Positions 34,654-36,998 of a stretch of 36,998 nt of DNA are shown here, one piece after another (position 1 is the stretch's first letter; every line of letters starts with the position of its first letter). Location of the stretch: contig CACZXN010000028.1 in assembly GCA_902785075.1 (NCBI GenBank), forward strand, positions 1 to 36,998. Reading direction: 5' to 3'. Origin of the DNA: an uncultured Bacteroidales bacterium (GTDB lineage Bacteria; Bacteroidota; Bacteroidia; Bacteroidales; Bacteroidaceae). The position numbers and the translations under genes are program-made. The notes under the pieces were generated by a model. The model did no database searches and was not told where the DNA came from. It saw only the letters and a list, made by a program, of their open reading frames with translations.

Positions 34654-34714
34654 TTTATTCAGTTTAGTATTTTAATTCCCTTTTCTTTTTTGTATATGTT
34701 TCCTATTTTCAGTG

Positions 34715-34722
34715 CAAATATA
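34715..34722 (-). promoter_or_regulatory. -7 box upstream of the polyamine operon
   Basis: The minus strand reads TATATTTG, then CACTG, about 60 bp before the arginine decarboxylase start. No good upstream TTTG is visible at 19-21 bp. The region 34723-34942 on its far side has no ORF, repeat or hairpin that I can support. Confidence 0.45.
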
Positions 34723-34942
34723 AGAAATAATTCCTATTCACCATTTACGATTCACCGTTTATTTGCAAAAACAGTCACATTTTTATGATTTTTCGAAATA
34801 AACGCATCTCTCAGCGATATTCTCAAGGAGCTAATGATACCCTTTTGCAAAATGAATAGACAACCATTTGGCACTGATATAGAAGTTGACACAAATCTTT
34901 CAATCCTTACTAAGGACTCTCAATACAAGTGAATCATACTAA

Positions 34943-34980
34943 TAAAAAAAGAGCGTTCATCGCTGTTGATGTAACGCTCT
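34943..34980 (-). terminator. Terminator of the tRNA-Lys gene
   Basis: On the minus strand AGAGCGTT pairs with AACGCTCT, extended by CATC with GATG after one bulged base, and is followed by seven T (34944-34950 are A on the plus strand). It lies 30 bp downstream of the tRNA. Confidence 0.9.
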
Positions 34981-35009
34981 AGATTTCCTCAATTTGGGAT
35001 ATTAACCTG

Positions 35010-35082
35010 TGACCCGCTTGGGGCTCGAACCCAAGACCCCCACATTAAAAGTGTGATGCTCTACCTACTGAGCTAGCGAGTC
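35010..35082 (-). tRNA. tRNA-Lys, anticodon TTT
   Basis: The minus strand folds as a full cloverleaf: acceptor GACTCGC/GCGGGTC, D arm GCTC/GAGC around AGTAGGTA, anticodon stem TCACA/TGTGG with loop CTTTTAA (anticodon TTT), and T arm TTGGG/CCCAA with loop TTCGAGC. The discriminator is A. The CCA end is not encoded (ACAG follows). Confidence 0.97.
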
Positions 35083-35146
35083 TAACCTTATCAGCTTTTG
35101 TGGACTTTTTTCAGGGTTTTAGCCTGTTCCTTTTCAAAAGCGACTG

Positions 35147-35177
35147 CAAAGTTAGTAAGTTTTTTTGGTTTGACAAT
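35147..35177 (-). promoter_or_regulatory. Promoter of tRNA-Lys
   Basis: On the minus strand TAACTTTG (35147-35154) has ATTG (35174-35177) 19 bp upstream. It is 65 bp before the tRNA. It is divergent from the M48 peptidase promoter. Confidence 0.6.
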
Positions 35178-35198
35178 GCTTTTTGCGAAAAAATGTTG

Positions 35199-35206
35199 TA
35201 ACTTTG
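35199..35206 (+). promoter_or_regulatory. -7 box of the M48 peptidase gene
   Basis: TAACTTTG matches the consensus and lies 57 bp upstream of ATG 35263. The spacing to any TTTG further upstream is not ideal. Confidence 0.5.
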
Positions 35207-35262
35207 TAAAAAATTTCTGTAAAACAAATAGAAAACAAAGTATTAATTGATAGTTTTTGTCT

Positions 35263-36483
35263 ATGTTGTACTGGATTATCATTTTGATAGAGGTGGTTGA
35301 CTACGGGTTCAGCCAGGTGTTGAGTTGGCTGAATATAAAGGCTTCGAAGCGTCCCATTCCCAAGATTCTGGAAGGTTTGTATGACGAGGAAAGCTATCGT
35401 AAGCAGCAAGCTTATTTTCGTGCGAACAAACGGGTTGGCTTTTGGCTGTCGCTGGTCAGCACAATTGCCACAATTGGTGTGTTTGCCTTTGGTGGATTTG
35501 GATGGCTCGACGGAGTGGTTCGCGAATGGACAGACTCCGACATCCTGCGCACCTTATTATATATGGGGGTATTGGGAGTTGCCAGCTGGCTTATTGATTT
35601 GCCTTTCGATATCTATGACACATTTGTTATCGAAGAGCGGTTTGGCTTTAACAAGACGACCCCCAAGCTTTATATCATCGATACCCTGAAAAGTGCGTTG
35701 TTGAGTATTGTGTTAGGTGGCGGATTGCTGGCATTGGTAGTTTGGATCTATGGACTTACACACGAGTGGTTCTGGCTGCTTGCATGGGGAGTGATGGCAC
35801 TCGTGATGCTTGTGATTCAGTATTTCTATTCAGTGTTGTTGGTTCCGTTGTTTAACAAACAAACCCCATTGGAGCCAGGTGAGTTGCGTGATGCCATCGA
35901 AGCATTTGTGTCGAAGGTAGATTTCAAGCTCAAGAACATCTATGTGATTGACGGCTCGAAGCGCAGTGCCCATTCCAATGCCTATTTCACAGGATGGGGC
36001 CGTCAGAAACGAATCGTGTTGTATGATACGCTGATTGAAAACTTGACGACTGAAGAAATCGTAGGAGTCTTGGCACATGAGATAGGTCATTATAAACATC
36101 ATCATATCATTCAGTCGCTCATCGTAGGATTGCTCACCACCCTCGTCACATTCTATTTGTTTGGGTTGGTCATCGACAGCCCGACGATAGCAGCAGCTGC
36201 AGGGAGCAGCGAACCCTCGTTTTATGTCAACCTGACGGTGTTCTCAATGCTCTACACACCACTCTCTATGCTATTAGGTATTGTAAGCAACGTGTGGTCG
36301 CGCAAGAATGAGCGTCAGGCAGACCAGTTTGCCAGGGAGCACGGAGTTGGGGAAGACGAAGCCACAGCATTGAAGAAGCTGTCAGCCAAAAGCCTGTCGA
36401 ACCTCACCCCCCATCCCTTCGTCGTGTTTACCAGTCATTCACATCCAACCCTGAAAGAACGAGTGGAAAATCTGATGAAATAA
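35263..36483 (+). CDS. M48 family membrane metalloprotease (Ste24-like)
   Basis: With ATG 35263 the protein has 406 residues; a TTG two codons earlier is the longest reading. It has several membrane helices (about 3-22, 60-80, 97-115, 145-165, 168-195), the zinc motif HEIGH (272-276) flanked by VLAHEIGHYKHHH, and the third ligand E350 in SRKNERQADQFA. The order and length match Ste24/CAAX-prenyl-protease-1-like proteins. Bacteria lack prenylated CAAX proteins, so its role is probably membrane protein quality control; that is inference. The gene stands alone. Confidence 0.92.
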   Translation: MLYWIIILIEVVDYGFSQVLSWLNIKASKRPIPKILEGLYDEESYRKQQAYFRANKRVGFWLSLVSTIATIGVFAFGGFGWLDGVVREWTDSDILRTLLYMGVLGVASWLIDLPFDIYDTFVIEERFGFNKTTPKLYIIDTLKSALLSIVLGGGLLALVVWIYGLTHEWFWLLAWGVMALVMLVIQYFYSVLLVPLFNKQTPLEPGELRDAIEAFVSKVDFKLKNIYVIDGSKRSAHSNAYFTGWGRQKRIVLYDTLIENLTTEEIVGVLAHEIGHYKHHHIIQSLIVGLLTTLVTFYLFGLVIDSPTIAAAAGSSEPSFYVNLTVFSMLYTPLSMLLGIVSNVWSRKNERQADQFAREHGVGEDEATALKKLSAKSLSNLTPHPFVVFTSHSHPTLKERVENLMK

Positions 36484-36539
36484 TGGGATCACTTGTAACC
36501 CCCTGTGTGTAGATATAGAAAAAACATAAAAACACTTAA

Positions 36540-36703
36540 GATTCAGGATTCAAGATTCAGGATTCAGGATTCAAGGTGTCATACGCCCCCGCCCTGAAGG
36601 GCACCCCCTCTAACTTAGAGGGGGAGCTTAGAGGGTTCAAGGTTCTGGATTCAAGATTCAGGTTTTAGGATTCAAGATTCAGGTTTCAAGATTTAGAATC
36701 TAG
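36540..36703 (+). repeat. Heptanucleotide array GATTCAG/GATTCAA, split by a palindromic element
   Basis: Five in-phase units at 36540-36574 read GATTCAG, GATTCAA, GATTCAG, GATTCAG, GATTCAA. After a 59-bp interruption, ten more 7-bp units run in strict phase from 36634 to 36703 (GGTTCAA, GGTTCTG, GATTCAA, GATTCAG, GTTTTAG, GATTCAA, GATTCAG, GTTTCAA, GATTTAG, AATCTAG). The rest of 36484-36790 has no gene; 36740-36770 has a cacgaatgacacggatt-type string of the kind common in Bacteroidetes spacers. Confidence 0.92.
36591..36624 (+). repeat. Double-hairpin palindromic element inside the heptad array
   Basis: GCCC-TGAA-GGGC (36591-36602) is followed by CCCCCTCTAA-C-TTAGAGGGGG (36604-36624), a perfect 10-bp palindrome, and then GAGCTTAGAGGG repeats half of it. 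This is REP-like in form. A similar CCCC...CTTAGGGG string occurs at 6811-6828. Confidence 0.7.
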
Positions 36704-36790
36704 ACATATTATTCTCAATTAATCCATATTATTTGTTTGACCACGAATGACACGGATTCACACAGATTTATGGATTGCCTTTTAGGAGGA

Positions 36791-36998
36791 CTAATCCTTT
36801 AGGCAACCTAATGGTATAATCTTTACCCCATCAGGACGGGTGTATGCCATCTGACCACCCGTAAGTATTATCAAAAGATCAGGTTCACGGATGGGCATCT
36901 GCTTCTCCTTCTCATTATGCTCGCGGATAAGCCTTTTCAACTCCAGAAGATGGCTTGCCCCTTCCTCTATCTCGTTGCTTCCCAGTTTGCACTCTATC
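36791..36998 (-). CDS. ATP-binding protein with DUF4143 domain, C-terminal end
   Basis: The last 68 residues are visible, entering from the right edge and ending at TAG 36791. They start IECKLGSNEIEEGASHLLEL, continue REPDLLIILTGGQMAYTRPD, and close IIPLGCLKD. This is the characteristic end of Bacteroidetes AAA-type ATPases with a DUF4143 domain, where the ECK lysine and glutamate are part of a PD-(D/E)XK nuclease-like fold. The ATPase part lies outside the window, and its role is unknown; such genes are highly copied in these genomes. Confidence 0.75.
   Translation of the reverse strand, partial: IECKLGSNEIEEGASHLLELKRLIREHNEKEKQMPIREPDLLIILTGGQMAYTRPDGVKIIPLGCLKD

Noticed and set aside
36604-36624. 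Palindrome as a terminator of the M48 peptidase gene
   Set aside because: It lies 120 bp after the stop codon, has almost no loop and is followed by purines rather than a T-run; a repeat element is more likely.
36570-36643. Target-site duplication TTCAAGGT around the palindromic element
   Set aside because: The flanks are heptad repeats, which share such strings anyway, so the duplication is not proof of insertion.
36540-36703. CRISPR array
   Set aside because: The units are 7 bp with no spacers, and no cas gene is present.
1-36998. Antiphage defence system, prophage or transposon
   Set aside because: No integrase, transposase, nuclease-helicase set, toxin-antitoxin pair or terminal repeats are visible; the only nuclease-like part is the DUF4143 end at the right edge.

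Overview
The window looks like a chromosomal segment of a Bacteroidales bacterium, most likely Prevotella or a close relative. The evidence is promoter elements of the Bacteroidetes type (TAnnTTTG, in several cases with a TTTG or TTG box 19-20 bp upstream), A/T-rich leaders without Shine-Dalgarno sequences, a Bacteroides-type arabinose operon, an Hc1-like histone H1 homologue, a carboxyspermidine-route polyamine operon, and a DUF4143-type ATPase end. Genus assignment is inference. No insertion sequence, prophage, CRISPR array or rRNA is visible.

Region 1-6400 (minus strand) is the accessory part. It holds the start of a secreted GH2 glycosidase, a ferritin-like protein, an SDR oxidoreductase, a cysteine-rich DUF3795 protein, a condensation-type acyltransferase, a GNAT gene that appears to be fused by deletion to an esterase tail, an MBL-fold hydrolase, the deleted remnant of a second SDR gene, and a lipoprotein. 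Two separate in-gene deletions within about 1.3 kb suggest this cluster is being lost.

Region 6400-7060 has no recognised gene, but it carries a strong promoter box, a structured stretch that could be a small RNA or a 36-codon ORF, and a degenerate repeat.

Region 7061-16067 (plus strand) is housekeeping: hisH-hisA-hisF-hisIE (second half of histidine synthesis), an FtsE-like ATPase, lysC and lysA (lysine/DAP), grpE-dnaJ (chaperones) and folC (folate).

Region 16068-28060 (plus strand) is sugar use in three transcription units. galM-galK ends at a strong terminator. A lipoprotein mutarotase with an SGLT-type symporter ends at another. araD-araA-ribulokinase-transketolase carries L-arabinose into the pentose phosphate pathway and ends at a third. 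No Nudix-type AraR regulator is present where Bacteroides usually has it, but a two-level inverted repeat lies just upstream of araD.

Region 28130-34722 (minus strand) holds a small secreted coiled-coil protein, an Hc1-like DNA-binding protein, and a five-gene polyamine operon: arginine decarboxylase, a spermidine synthase homologue with altered active-site motifs, agmatinase, carboxynorspermidine/carboxyspermidine dehydrogenase and the matching decarboxylase. A 7 x 7-bp tandem repeat forms the entire leader of the spermidine synthase homologue.

Region 34900-36998 holds tRNA-Lys(TTT), an M48 membrane protease divergent from it, a second large heptanucleotide array split by a palindromic element, and the C-terminal end of a DUF4143 ATPase.

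The main points for follow-up are the deletion scars, the 7-bp arrays, the unusual spermidine synthase homologue in an operon with a complete alternative route, and the candidate operators of the sugar operons.
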